Below, piece after piece: positions 20,993-32,586 of a stretch of DNA of 64,000 nucleotides. The stretch spans positions 124,001 through 188,000 of the forward strand of contig JADNRY010000079.1 of assembly GCA_015501585.1 (NCBI GenBank). The letters run 5' to 3'. The notes below the pieces were generated by a model. The model was not told where the DNA came from. It searched no databases and saw only the letters and a program-made list of their open reading frames with translations. Both the position numbers and the translations under genes were made by a program. Position 1 is the stretch's first letter; every line of letters begins with the position of its first letter. Origin of the DNA: Rhodocollybia butyracea (Eukaryota > Basidiomycota > Agaricomycetes > Agaricales > Omphalotaceae).

Positions 20993-21901
20993 ATGGCTCC
21001 AGATCTAGATCTTAGCCTGTTCGCAAAAGAGACACCCCCAGCTCCGCCAGGCAGCTCAGACGAAGTCATCCGCCTTACTAAACTGTTCTACGACAAAGAG
21101 CATCGAATCTTTGTGAGGCTACAGAACCATCCTCGAATTGCCCGTTACCATGGGTGGGATCTCAAGCACGGCCTGCTCTTTGATCGATATCCCGCAGGAG
21201 ATCTTTTCACTCATCTACTACAAAATCGAGACACACCTCCTCCACTTCTACTCCGCTTACGCTGGGTACGCGAGATAGCCGAGGGATTGGCTTGTATCCA
21301 TTCAGAGGGAGTCGTCTGGGTCGATGTTACTCTCTCTAACGTGCTTCTTACGGAAAGCTCCAGCATAGTCTTATGCGACTTTGCTGGCTCATGCTTAATC
21401 AATATTCCTGGAGAGCAGAAGCTTCCCTATGAGTATCGAGACTGCCAGGTGCTAGCTTCTCATATGACACAGATGCCACGATACAAACAGGGTCGCCTTT
21501 GGAAGGGCCCAGGCAGCCCACATCCAAATGAGGACTGGCTTTTAAATCCGCACTCGGATCGCTTTGCTTTTGGAGCACTCATGTTCTGTTTGATTGCACT
21601 TCGCTTCCCGCACTCGCCTTTCTTTGTTGTTCATGACTTGAAGGAATCGGTTGACATTTTCAAAAAGCATCAGGCTTTGGAGTTTGATACCTTTGGTGAT
21701 GTCGAAGAATACCGGGCGCTCAATGAGATAGTTCGAAAATGCTTTTATGCAGCTTATGACTCGACAGATAAGTTGTTGGAGGACATAAGAGTTGTGTGTG
21801 ATGCTATGGTCCGTTGTTTTACAACCTTAGGAGTTGCCTCGCAGACTGGCACTGATGTATTCTACAGCCCTCCAATGCACCACTGTTGCAGGATAAAATA
21901 A
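20993..21901 (+). CDS. Protein kinase-like protein with reduced N-lobe (302 aa)
   Basis: The protein aligns with the fungal Ser/Thr kinase-like fold. A conserved Glu of helix C lies in YDKEHRIF (E36), the catalytic loop is VVWVDVTLSNVLL (D111, N116, replacing HRDLKPxN), and the metal-binding motif is LCDFAGS (D129, DFA in place of DFG). It continues through an activation region, a DRFAFGALMF helix-F segment and a C-lobe to TAA at 21899. The glycine-rich loop and the VAIK lysine are not visible in the short N-terminus (first 30 residues), so either an upstream exon was missed or it is a truncated kinase or pseudokinase. The frame is long, intron-free and has no second copy in the window. It sits between array units on the same strand as the DUF6533 genes. 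Substrate and pathway unknown. Confidence 0.75.
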   Translation: MAPDLDLSLFAKETPPAPPGSSDEVIRLTKLFYDKEHRIFVRLQNHPRIARYHGWDLKHGLLFDRYPAGDLFTHLLQNRDTPPPLLLRLRWVREIAEGLACIHSEGVVWVDVTLSNVLLTESSSIVLCDFAGSCLINIPGEQKLPYEYRDCQVLASHMTQMPRYKQGRLWKGPGSPHPNEDWLLNPHSDRFAFGALMFCLIALRFPHSPFFVVHDLKESVDIFKKHQALEFDTFGDVEEYRALNEIVRKCFYAAYDSTDKLLEDIRVVCDAMVRCFTTLGVASQTGTDVFYSPPMHHCCRIK

Positions 21902-22139
21902 GGGACTCTGAAGTTTACCTTCCAGAATCTAGGTCAACCAACCGACGCTTATTTCCATTTGGTGACAACGAGGATGAGTTTGATTGACACGTAAGGTTTT
22001 TATCTCCGTAAAACACTAAAATGTATTCCTCATCTTCAGTTCCTGCGCGATGGAGCAGTGTACCAAGTGGCAGTGCTTTATCACTCGGAATAAGTAGTCG
22101 TACATTCAAGAGCACCAGTATATTCATCAAATAACAAGT

Positions 22140-23603
22140 ATTTACATACCTAACGAGTCGAATACCTTGATGAATTTTTTCCCACTCCGTTGGCGGCATC
22201 AGTTTGCCACAGCTCATCGACAGGAAATGCGGCAGATGCTTTGCGATGCAGGGATAGGGAGACGACCCAAATGGAGGACATTTCGTAGGTGGTTTGCGGT
22301 ACCTTGAAAGATGGGGATCCGTGGGAGGTGGAGGTGGTAAAGGAGAGAACCAAGATCACATTGAGTTGAACAACGCATCCACGAGGGATACGGAGACATT
22401 TGGATCGGTCAGGGAAGGACACAGGAAGGCATGGGAGGCTAGGAGGACGGAGAAGGATACCGTAGAACAGGATAGCTTGGGGGGAGACGGTGGTAGTGAG
22501 CCCTGCGAGGACGTACGAGAAACCTAGAGCGAGAGAGGAGAGCTAATTTTGCGTTAGAGGATGTCGATGAGTATGGTCTGAGATAACAACGCGCCAAGCT
22601 GTACTCAGATACACCCCGTCGTCTGTGGATTTAAGTTGAAAAAAAAAAACGAAGTCAGATATGCAAAAATCCCTTGAGGCGCTTGGCGACTCATAAAGGA
22701 TACGGACAAACCCAGACGCACTAATCGAAACCTCGCTAAGACCCTCTATTACGCACTTTCACTACAATCGCACCTCCCGGCGAGCTCCGAGGCAGTAAAG
22801 ACCCACAGTCCTTTTCTCATGTGCATGAAGGGAGGACCATCCAATCCTTGAGTACGCGACATTTCGATTTCAAAGAACGCGTCACCTGGATGTGCTTGCC
22901 CAGGTCGTCGGTGGAGGGGAGTGATCGCGCCCCGGAGCGAGGTGAGCATTATGCGAGTAGAGTACGGAGATTAGGCCTTAGGCCTTAAGCTTAAGCTTTA
23001 AGCTTAAGTGCAGTGGCTACCTTTGCAGAACTTTAATTGATGAGGGGTATATTGTATGTTAGGGGAATCATTGCGGGTTTCAGAGGGAACATGGGGTAGC
23101 GAGATGACGTGGGCCGGTAGACAGGTTTCCGGCCGCGGATGTTGTGAATGGCGAGGACCTCTGGATGTTGCTTTTGGCTACGTGATGCGTGAAATGGATT
23201 GAATGGTTCAGGTTAGTGTGTAGCACGAACACTGGCGGCAGCTGTTTTCCTACTCAGTACTCAGCGCTCAGCAATTGCACGTCTAGTAGTAGCAGAGAAT
23301 AGATATACCCTTGCGTTGATATCTGAGCATCTTTGATCTCGTCTTCAACGTTCAACGTATAACGTTTAACGTTTAACCCTGCCTTCCTCATGACTATACG
23401 CAGACGAGACTTGAGCTTGCATGACATCTTCTTCATGTGCTCTAGTGGACGAATAGACGTAGGCCGGGAGCGGGGGTCATTCAGTGCATGAAAAGGTCTC
23501 GGAGAGCGTCAATAATTGGCGAGGGTACATCCACAACGACGAGAGGAACGAAAGTAATGATTTTGAGCGCCAAAGCAGCGAGTTTGCGTTTGCGTGGACG
23601 AAT
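22140..23603 (-). repeat. Duplicated block X, copy 1
   Basis: It is collinear with 28.64-30.19 kb: CCACAGCTCATCGAC, GGGGATCCGTGGGAGG, ACATTTGGATCGGT, GGACGGAGAAGG, GATACACCCCGTCGTCTGTGG, CAGGTCGTCGGTGGAGG, GAGGTGAGCATTATGCGAG and CACGTCTAGTAGTAGCAG. On the (-) strand both copies have coding-like pieces: an MLTSLRGAITP-type start (22949) and an RHRKAHHHRLP-type segment in copy 2. These suggest exons of a diverged gene, possibly with a mitochondrial-type presequence, but the frames are not kept between copies. It directly precedes R4. Confidence 0.65.
22972..23008. repeat. Small palindromic cluster of AAGCTTAAGC motifs
   Basis: The stretch contains TTAGGCCTTAGGCC followed by AAGCTTAAGCTTTAAGCTTAAG, which is nearly self-complementary. 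It is absent from the matching place in block X copy 2, so it was gained after the duplication or lost from the other copy. Confidence 0.55.
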
Positions 23604-24890
23604 TGTAGCGCCCATGGGTCGCATGGGAAAGCTGACACATACTTTCTCAGTTACGTTCATTTGTCGTATTCTGCGAGACTAGTTCATCTGGTATATTCTA
23701 ACACAATCAGCTTAAGAACGAGCATCATCACAGAATACTACATGTAACTCACCACTACAATCTGGACATTTTCCTCGCAGCTCTCTCTATCCCGAAGAAG
23801 CCCGGTACTTGCAAGAATCAGAATCCAATCTTTTTAAGTCCAATCTGCCTTGTCTCCCCTATGCAGACATTCAATGATCTGCCCACTGACTCCAATCGCA
23901 TGTTACCATTTCGATGTTCTGCCAGTCTGGCAGATGGAATCATGGAATGGTTTATTACTGGTAAGATGGAACTGAGATGCTCGAATACCGGTCACTTTCA
24001 ACCAACACAGTACCGATACCCAAACAGACGGTACTCAAACACACAACGCTTCCGCTTTCCCGAACCACATCTATAAACACTCGACCATACCCATACCCAA
24101 CGCTCACCTCCAGAATACCTCCCTCCACTATCTCCTAGATCTGCCGCCCTGGTCTGGTTCCCCCCGACGCCTCGAATCCTCTCGAAATCCGAGTTTACAC
24201 ACCTCATCCGGAGTCAGATAACGCTGCGACTGATACCGGTACCGATACGATACCGGGTCCAGTCCTGGTCATAGCCCCAGCCCCCAAACTCAGACCACAT
24301 CCCCTCATTACACACCACGCTCCCCAGGCACAATCCCGCCGTTCAAGATAGACTTCAACCCGGGGATGAATATGAGGCTATACGATGTCGTTGTATTATA
24401 TGTTCTTTGCTCTCAGTTTCAATGCACACTTAGGCTTCTTCGCCTAGATGTACATAGATTGGGTCGCTGTTGTACTGCTTCAAGCACGCATCATGTATGG
24501 ACTCACTTTGGAAATCTATCTAATGTTGTGTTCACGCTTCCTTCACGGTGCCAGTGATGGTAGCCTGAGGTCTGCGGACATGTTCAAGATGGTACCCCTT
24601 GTGTAGAGCTAATGGTTTGCCGGTGCTCTCGGCTTTTTCACCTGGACCCAGATAGTTTAAGCTTCGATTTGTTCGCTTTTACAATCACAATCGATATCGC
24701 CGTATACCACTTCAAACGCGTGCATCGTGGATGGATGTAATGGACTCAGACTCAGACTCACATCGGAAGGAGGAGGAGGAGTTCATTACACGGTATGGTC
24801 CAAGTGCTGAACGAAATCTAACCGTCTTTGCATCACTTCCTTCACGGTACCGGTAACATCTTTGGTAGCCGATTAGCGGCTAGCCGTTCT
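23604..24890 (+). repeat. R repeat, copy 4
   Basis: It starts TGTAGCGCCCATGGG and keeps ACTGAGATGCTCG, GGAGTCAGATAACG and CCGCCGTTCAAGATAGACTT. It is closer to R5 than to R1-R3, for example in the shared CAACACAGTACCGATACCCA stretch. R4 and R5 thus form a sub-lineage. Confidence 0.75.
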
Positions 24891-26375
24891 GTACCATCTT
24901 CGAAACAATCAGCTAAAAAAACGGAACTTTTGAATAGTATATGTCACTAGACACTAGCCCAAACTGGAATCTTTCTCTGTGTGCAATGCTGTGGGCAGTG
25001 GAGCTTAAAGGAGAAGGACTCGATATAATGAGCGGACTACTTATTCTTCCTCTCGGACATTACTACAAGCTCAATCATCTACTTGCACCTGAAGGCAGAG
25101 TATATCTCACGCACCCCAGTCATCATTCAAAGACCACAGCCACTGTCGATTCTAGAGTCATCATGACGCGCCATATCCGAGTCCAGGGCTCAACTTATAC
25201 ATCAACAATTCTCCACATAAGTTATAATGGGTATAATTAGTAGAGCAATCACCAAGTCAACACCAAGTGTTTAGGGTTTGAAGTGAGGTACTTGCATGAC
25301 CCGCCACTGTAATGGTTCTATATCTCCATAAGTTCAGGAAAATGGTTAGCAAATGGTTTGGAAATCAGGAAACTTTTCCTTTTATTGTAACAAGTTCATC
25401 CCCTCCTACCATTGTAATGTTTGTACCGATAGAGCATACTACAGTGGGTATACAGTCAGGTATTATGCGTGTATCATGCGATACCATACTTGTCAAAGTG
25501 TTGGGCTTGAAGCTGCCAAGCCCTACTGAGCGACGATGGTCGGGTGGGCCCAAAAGCGAAATGTAAGGCAGTGCAAGTTGAGTGATGGTAAGCCAAAATC
25601 CCTGCCTTTTAAAAGGGAAAGACGGCCAGATACTTGATGGAAACCTAGATCCCAAGTTAGTAAAATGGTAAAAGGAAAAGTTAATATGAAAGGAGGTGAA
25701 CATGAGCACTGATCAAACATTGTGAGGGTTTCATAGGAAAAGATGTAAAATAAGATGAAAAACTCAGCTTTCGACCAAGGGATGAGGTGGGTGGGTGAAA
25801 ACACCAAGATTTTCTGAGCCTCGAGAGCTGAAAATGAGCTGAATCCGAACAACGCGAACGACGTGGCAGTGAGCAACAGAAAAGAGATGGTCACATCACT
25901 CCCGTGACCGTTGGCAGACATAGAACGACGTACTATGCTGCCCATCTCTTTTGTCAATGAACATCATACTAGGCACTAATTACACTATTGCGAACAAGGT
26001 GCCGACGAGCCCCTGCCATCAACTCAAATCACATCAAGTCCTTGATCACCGCTGTGACTGACGGGTCTCAAGCCTGACAGCATCATCATTCTACTGACTG
26101 GAGTTTGAAGTGAGCTGGTGAAGATTTATCTCTATTGCAACTAGGAAGATGAAAGGCGGAATGTATGAAATGTAAGCTTGGTGTGACGTGTCTCTTGAAT
26201 TAAAAATTCTTACCTTCATTACCTAGGTACATCAAGACAAAATTATGTACAAGGTACTTTTCATAGTGGCTGTATAATATATGATTAAGCTAAAATTTGG
26301 ACCATTTCGGACCACATCATATGCTACATAACACAGGTCAGACTCATCGTTGATGCATCTTAACAGGACTTTTCA
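24891..26375. other. Spacer upstream of copy F with an unidentified inserted segment
   Basis: The left part (24.9-25.29 kb) has CACCAAGTGTTTAGG, also found before copy K at 55.04 kb. The right part (25.98-26.05 kb) has the CGAACAAGGTGCC block found before E and K. Between them about 25.30-25.97 kb is absent from the other units, so it looks inserted. I found no terminal repeats. A 144-codon (-) frame (25957-25523) with one hydrophobic stretch covers it, but there is no recognisable domain. Confidence 0.45.
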
Positions 26376-26379
26376 CAAA

Positions 26380-26397
26380 CCTGATAAATAGGTTTGG
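26380..26397 (+). promoter_or_regulatory. Conserved TATA-like element of copy F
   Basis: CCTGATAAATAGGTTTGGGT lies about 55 bp before the ATG at 26446, as in the other full-length copies. Confidence 0.6.
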
Positions 26398-26445
26398 GTC
26401 ACCTTTTGTGTTGCCTGGGCCGCAATACCACTTGAGGGCTCTTTC

Positions 26446-27965
26446 ATGACGGTCTCTCTAACGTCAGAAGAAGTAGCCAGATTTCTTGATGATAGGAGAT
26501 TGATATCGGTGCTTCACACTATTATTTTCCTTTTCGAGTTTGTTGAATGTCGTCTTCGTGTTTTTCTCCTAGTATTCTCTTGGTGCGTATCTTCCTTAAC
26601 TATCCTCATACTCATACTCAAAAATAAAAACACTCAAAACAGTGTCAGGGGTTGTGCTTTTCCTGTATGACTGGATGCTGATGCTCCCGGTGGAGCTGGA
26701 TGTCATCTGGTCCACTGAGAGGCTACAACCTTTTGATGTGCTCTACATCGTCCAACGATACATGCCATTTGTCGACACAATTGGCATTCTATTTGCAGGA
26801 AAGGGTGATGTGTCGATTGCTTGACAATATCTGATACTGAACGTTACTTACAGTGGACTTTGTGGAACATATAGAGCCAAAGACGTGTCATATCCTGTAT
26901 ACTATCGCTGGATGTAGGTGTTGGGGTTACCTCTTATGTGCCCTTTGTCTGATGTTGCCTGAATAGGGATGTATATCATAGGGATAGCCCTGTCAGAAGG
27001 TACTTGTTGAATCGATTCCCATATCCTTGGTCTACTAGATACTTATGTGAAGCTACTACAGTTATCTTAACAATGCGCACTTGGGCACTTTGGGGAAAAG
27101 ATACCAGATTGACTGTTGGCCTCCCCATATTCTTTGTGGGATGCTGTGTGCCACTTTTTACATCACAAATTTCTATCTCAATTCACAGACATGTAGGTTA
27201 CGCCTTTGACTAATGAATCCATGAGTGCTCATTCATCATTCCTAGATATCCCTTCTCCCCTCCCACATATTGGATGTGTGACGCTGGGCACTGAATCAAC
27301 ATTCTTCTTGGTTTGGGTGATCTTGATGGTTTACGAAGCAGGTGAGTGGATGTATGTCTGGCTTTGTTGGGTTCAGTATTAATGGAGGATTCTTTCTTTC
27401 CAGTGATCCTGACACTGATACTGATCCCTGGCCTCCCTTATTGTGTGTTGTTTTTCTCGTTGTGACTTTATTCTCAGTCTCAGCCTACCTAGTCCGCTCA
27501 GGAAATTGGTCAGCATTGACCATCATAGTGTATAGAGACGGTAAGGACTAATTACTTATTTTAATCATAATTTGACTAAGATTGGTCTTTGATTTCCAGG
27601 TATCACTTACTACCTGTTTCTTTTTGGTGACTATCTATAACTGTACCCTTTCCATTATGATACTTACCATTCCATCAACATCAGGGCTGTTAGTGGCAAA
27701 TCTGCTCACGATTGTACTTCTGCCAGTGAGTGCTTGCATCCTCGAGCTTGCCACTTCAGCTCATCCTCTGGCCCAGCATGATCTCGAGAACCTTTTCATT
27801 CCGCATCACCGAGTAATTCAAACCTTGCTAACCAGTAGAGTCGTCCTCCATATACGAAGTCAGTTGCACAAACCACCAACCATTTTGTTGAGGGATTCGG
27901 AACGCCAAGGAGGGCAAAGACTTCCGCATTTTGTTTCGGAAGCCCAGAACAGCTTGAATGAGTAG
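26446..27965 (+). pseudogene. DUF6533 family copy F, one-base deletion in exon 5
   Basis: Exon 1 (26446-26557) is MTVSLTSEEVARFLDDRRL. Exon 2 (26643-26804) has VVLFLYDWMLMLPVELDVIW and VQRYMPFVDTIGI. Exon 3 starts at 26854, exon 4 spans 26967-26999, and exon 5 from 27062 gives MRTWALWGKDTRLTVGL. Here the donor AAGG|GTGATG keeps phase across intron 2, unlike in D. In exon 5 one base is missing near 27152 (GTGCCACTTTTTAC versus GTACCCAGTTTTTAC), which shifts the GCWVPxFY segment out of frame. The last exon is open to a long tail (HHRVIQTLLTSRVVLHIR, ending NSLNE). Only this single small lesion separates it from a full gene, so it is young or the assembly base should be checked. Confidence 0.8.
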
Positions 27966-28639
27966 TAGGAATTCAGTTCTTTCTTCTTTGATCTTATTAC
28001 AAAACGTTCTGGCTAAAGAATCTAGTGTCAGTAGCTTTGAAGTATGACCCTCAGTTATCACCCATTAGAGTGCTTCTGAGGGCCAGTCTCTTATTTATTC
28101 TTTTATTTATATGTATGCCTGTGAACTTTGTACTGATTTTCACATTCAAGCACTCTTTCATACACTTCAAGATTTGCGGTCCATACTACATCTCTGATTG
28201 TCTGTTAAGATTCACTGAAGTAATGGTAATCAAGTAGCGCTGATATTACCTAGTTCATCTTGTCCCTGTGCATGTTCAACTTAGTCTCCCCTAGGCAGAG
28301 CCACTACGACCTCCACGGGCGCACATAGACCGACACGAACACGGCGCTAGATGGCAGTGGCGGTAGCGCCACTGGCGTGATCCCATTCTGGAATTATTGG
28401 GGCCCCAGCCACATGTATCATGCCAAATAGACCATCGCGTTAACAACGCCCACTTTCTAACAAATGCAGCACAACCTCCTATGAATATGGTACATTTGCG
28501 TTCGTCTGCTTCGACCGGAGAACAGTATCAACATGTCTTTGATGAAATTGTAGCCGTGGCTATACAACGAGGAGGAGGTTCTCCTTCTCCGCTCTTCTTA
28601 AAAATACCAGCATCCGCACCTTCCTCCCCTCCCAAATAG
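27966..28639. other. Intergenic stretch between copy F and block X copy 2
   Basis: No supported gene. A perfect hairpin CAGTGGCG-gtag-CGCCACTG lies at about 28355-28374. An 80-codon (+) frame (28397-28639) is not supported by any family or second copy. Confidence 0.4.
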
Positions 28640-30190
28640 CAGTACGCATCTCTGCGACGACCCGCTCCATCTCTGCTTAATCCCCCTGTAGTATCAGCGT
28701 AATCCGTTACATCAGCTTACCGCAGCTCATCGACGGGAGATGCGGCGGATGCTTTGCAATGCATGGAGGGTTAGGGCGATGACCCGGAGGAGGACGTTCC
28801 GAAGGTGATTTTCAGGACCTTAAAAGGTGGAGATCCGTGGGAGTGGAGGCATCCACGAGGGATATGGGATATGGAGACATTTGGATTGGTAAGGGAAGAA
28901 GGACACGGGAAGGTATGGGCTAGGAGGACGGAGGGGGTAGATCCCGTAGAACAGGATAGCTTGGGGAGGCGGTGGTGGTGAGCCTTGCGATGACGTGCAA
29001 GGAACCTAGGGAGAGAGGCTCGAGCTAGTTTCGCGTTAGAGGACAAGCCCGAGTCTGAGATAACAGCGCGGTAAGCTAGATGGCATCCGACGTAATCAGA
29101 TACACCCCGTCGTCTGTGGATTTACTGCGAAAAGCCAGCTTTCATTAATCATTCGTCACTGTTCAAAAAAAGAAAAAGTGAGATATGCGAAAATCCCTTG
29201 ACGCTCCCTACTCACAAAAGATCCTGACAAACACACACTCGCTAACGCTAAAACGCTCTACATTTCAAATCCAAACCCTTACCTGCTCACACACTTTCGC
29301 CACAATCGTATCTCCTGGCGAACTCCGAGGGAACAAAAACGCAGTCTTCTTTGTGGTCGTTGGTTTTGCATCAAGGGTGGACCACCCATGCCTTTAGTAC
29401 GCGATATTTCGATTTAGAGGGGCACGTCGCCTGGATGTACTTGTCCAGGTCGTCGGTGGAGGAGTGATCGCGCCCTGGAGCGAGGTGAGCATTATGCGAG
29501 TAGATTACAAAGATTGGGTGCGGCGGCTACGATTGCAGAGCGTTCGTTAATGAGGGTATATTGTATGTAGGAGAATCGTTGCGGGTTTTCAGAGATGGGG
29601 GGAACGGGCTCGGGTGGGGTAGAGAGATGACGTGGCCGGTAAACAGGTTTCCAGATGTTGTGAATGGCAAGGACCTCGGGAAGAAAACATAGATGTTGTT
29701 TTTGGCTGCGTGATGCGTGAAGTAGATTAAAGAGTTCTAGTTAATGTGTAGCACGAACATCAGTGATTACACGTCTAGTAGTAGCAGGAAATAAACATAC
29801 CCTTGCGTTGATATATGTACTGGTGTCATCTTTCATCCGAGCATCTTTGATCTCGTCTTCAACCCTGCCTTCCTCATGACTATACGCGGACGTGGAGACT
29901 CAGTGAGCATGAGCTTACATGACATCTTCTTCACGTCTTTCAGTCTTGCGGATGAATGTTCAAAACATTCAACGTTCAACCTTGGAAAGCGACTGCGCTG
30001 TAGTAGCTGAGGCAGCTTCCGAGTGTTGTAGTCCGCGAGAACTGCATAGCCAATTTATACGGCCTGCTGAACCGAGTAGATGAGTTCTAGTGGACGAATA
30101 GACGAAGGCTGGGAACGAGGTCATTCAGAGCATAAAAAAGGTCTTGGAAAGCCCCAATAATTGCCGAGGATACATCCACGATCATAAGAG
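28640..30190 (-). repeat. Duplicated block X, copy 2
   Basis: It is collinear with 22.14-23.6 kb. Similarity stops at about 30190 (after CATCCACGATCATAAGAGGA), while in copy 1 it continues to the R4 junction. The longest (-) frame (29046-28771) starts MSSNAKLARASLPRFLARHR and may be an exon of the diverged gene; a downstream (-) segment near 29.3 kb reads KKTAFLFPRSSPGDTIVAKV. I cannot name the gene. Confidence 0.65.
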
Positions 30191-30591
30191 GAAATATTTG
30201 CCGACAGGTGTTTGGTTTTGTGGTGAGCACAAAAGGCCGATCACGAGCTCGCACTACTCGACGCCTTAGTACTGTAGTAGACTCGAGCCAGCACTTTTCT
30301 GCACTTTGATGAAGCTCGATCAAAGATGTCAGCGAAGCGACTGGTTTTTTATCCGGGAAATTGAGCCGGTCGGATATAAGTCACGTGCTTCTTTCGACTT
30401 CGACGAATTCTTGAAAAAACGGTGGCTCCTTAAAATAAACTTTTTGTACTTTAAAGAATTGTATGGCCTACGCATTCACTGTACGAACAACGAGTCTGTT
30501 TTTATTATTTTTAATTCAGCCTTGTTCTTGAGATATTCAATGATCTTTCAAGGTGCTGTACCAGCGTGAGTGTCTCATATTTGTTACTTCC

Positions 30592-32586
30592 ATGCCTCCA
30601 CCACGACGAAAGCGACGCCTCTCTGACACCAATTTTAAGCCCTCTGGGTCAGTCTCCAAGAAACTTAAGCGCAAGCAACCATCTCCAGACCCATCTCCTG
30701 TAGCTTCTTCCCCTCCTACTGCAGATCCAGAGGTCCATGATTCAGAGGACGAACTTCCTCTCGAAATTCCGAACAGTAGCGCACCAGCTTCACCCAGATT
30801 CGATGATGATGAGCCATGCTTCCCTTGACTATTGAACCACTCTCTACTCCTCTTCGTGTCACTCCCATTCCCCAACATAGCCCTCAGGCAAAACCCCTAT
30901 GTCAATTTTGCAGGAGACACCCAGACACCTACGAGGCCGCCCTAGAATCCGACGTTCCCACCACAACCCCAGGCTCTAGTTGAATCCGATTTCTACATGC
31001 CTCCGATTGATTGGACCGCCAGAGAGCATATGAGAGAAGCTGTTGCGTCTTCCTCTGCAATGTTATTGGAGCGAGAATGGGAACGTTCAGAGCTTGATGA
31101 GAGCGGGCTATTAGCCAGGCAGCAGCAACGCTTGAAGGCTGATGATGCTCAACATGCATTCTCTCTTATCACCAAACCAAAAGAAGATGGTGGATTCGGG
31201 TTCGGAAATATGAAGGAATTTGCGGAGTCACTGTTTGGGAGGGGAAATAATGTGCAGATGAAGGCCAACATTTCGCGCTGGTGCAGGGACCATGGCAGCA
31301 ATTTTGCATCACAGATATTTGACCGCTCTGCTGATGCATTTGATGATTTCCTTCAAAGCTCTCTCTTCACAGAAAAGCTTCGTAAAGAAGGAGAAGCAAT
31401 TCAGAAGCTACTCTCACGTCCATCTACCATGACAATGAACGAGCTCCTGAAAAGCTTCTCAATGCAGGAATTAGAAAAGGATCTGCATGCAGCAGCTCCA
31501 ACTCTTTGGGGATTCTTACCAGTGTCTCCACACGCGAAGGTCCAGGAAGCTCTAGAAGGAGCAAAGAATTGGTATGTGAATTGAACTTTTTCCACTCAAC
31601 TTCATATAATAAACACTGGAATATACAGGTATTCACTGCTATATGTACCATGCTCAGTCTGGTACGTTCTCAGAGGGCAAATAACTTCCAAACCATCATG
31701 GGTTTATTTCTCCTCGGATCTGGTGCCAGTAAACGGGAGATTAGTGTACTGGCTGCCGCCGGACTATCCGTTTCTCCTTCAACTGTTAACGACCATGTCA
31801 AACAACTGTCCCAAGAAAACCTCGAAATTGTCCAAGGTGTTATCAAGAGATTTTTGTGCTCACTTGCTTGGGACAACTTGAACTTTGCCTTTCAAGTTGA
31901 TTCTCAACGTTTTGACTCAAAGGACCACTTCGATAGCGGCACTACCGGGACAGCCATCGTTCAGTACAATCCCTTCACCAATTCACCGGCAGTTCACGGA
32001 ATGCTTCCATTGGAGATGAAACCCCCACGCACATCTACCAAACAGGTTATTGATGACCATTCAAAACTTCTTCTCCCTTCCCACAGTGATATTCAGACAC
32101 TCGAAACTTGCCTCTTGTGGCAGATGACACAAATTGTGTTAGAACATAAACCTGAACTCGCACATTTGAAACCTCAATTTCCCCCTTGTCCGACAGTTGA
32201 CCAAATTGCACTACATGTTACTGAGCAATATCCTGTTCCTGCTATGCATGAGGATGAATCGAGTATTGACGGTACAATCAAAGTCTATATGACTATCTTG
32301 CACAAACTCAAGGTGACTGACAATGATCTCAAGAAGATGGGACTTTTTTTTACCGATGGAGATCTCTTGACAGACTCTTTGGTCGACAAGGTAATATTTA
32401 AATTTCATCAATTCACAATCACTAATATTGATTTTGATTATAGGTCGAGTCCGGTCGTCGCAATAGTACTAAATCTGAGATTGTTGAAAGTCTTCGTGCA
32501 GTTATTCGCCGTTTTGGACTCTTCCTCTGCCGAGGAAGTGATATCAACTCACGACTAAGCAGCAGGGACTGGTTCGAGTCTAGTAC
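30592..32586 (+). pseudogene. DUF6589 domain protein, frameshifted and truncated by R5
   Basis: The N-terminal part (30592-30828) is a basic, proline-rich region (RRKRRLSDTNF, then KKLKRKQPSP, nuclear-signal-like) followed by an acidic stretch. The reading then shifts frame twice (near 30825 and 30970), passing through a CQFCRRHPDTY segment, before the long frame with MPPIDWTAREHMREAV and the region to NWYVN (31584). After a short intron (GTATGT at 31571 to ATACAG near 31628) it continues SLVRSQRANNFQTIMGLFLL, LAAAGLSVSPSTVNDHVKQL and DNLNFAFQVDS. This is the core of the DUF6589 family common in Agaricomycetes and often linked to transposons. A last intron follows near VDK (32390). The gene normally continues well beyond this point, but here R5 starts at 32587. 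Confidence 0.75.

Noticed and set aside
25523..25957. 144-codon (-) frame with hydrophobic stretch upstream of copy F
   Set aside because: No domain, no second copy, and no splice or promoter context; a chance frame in an inserted segment is as likely.
28771..29046. Mitochondrial malonyl-CoA transacylase-like gene in block X
   Set aside because: A short LFP-type match near 29.3 kb suggested it, but no GxSxG or other family motif follows, and the frame is not kept in block X copy 1.
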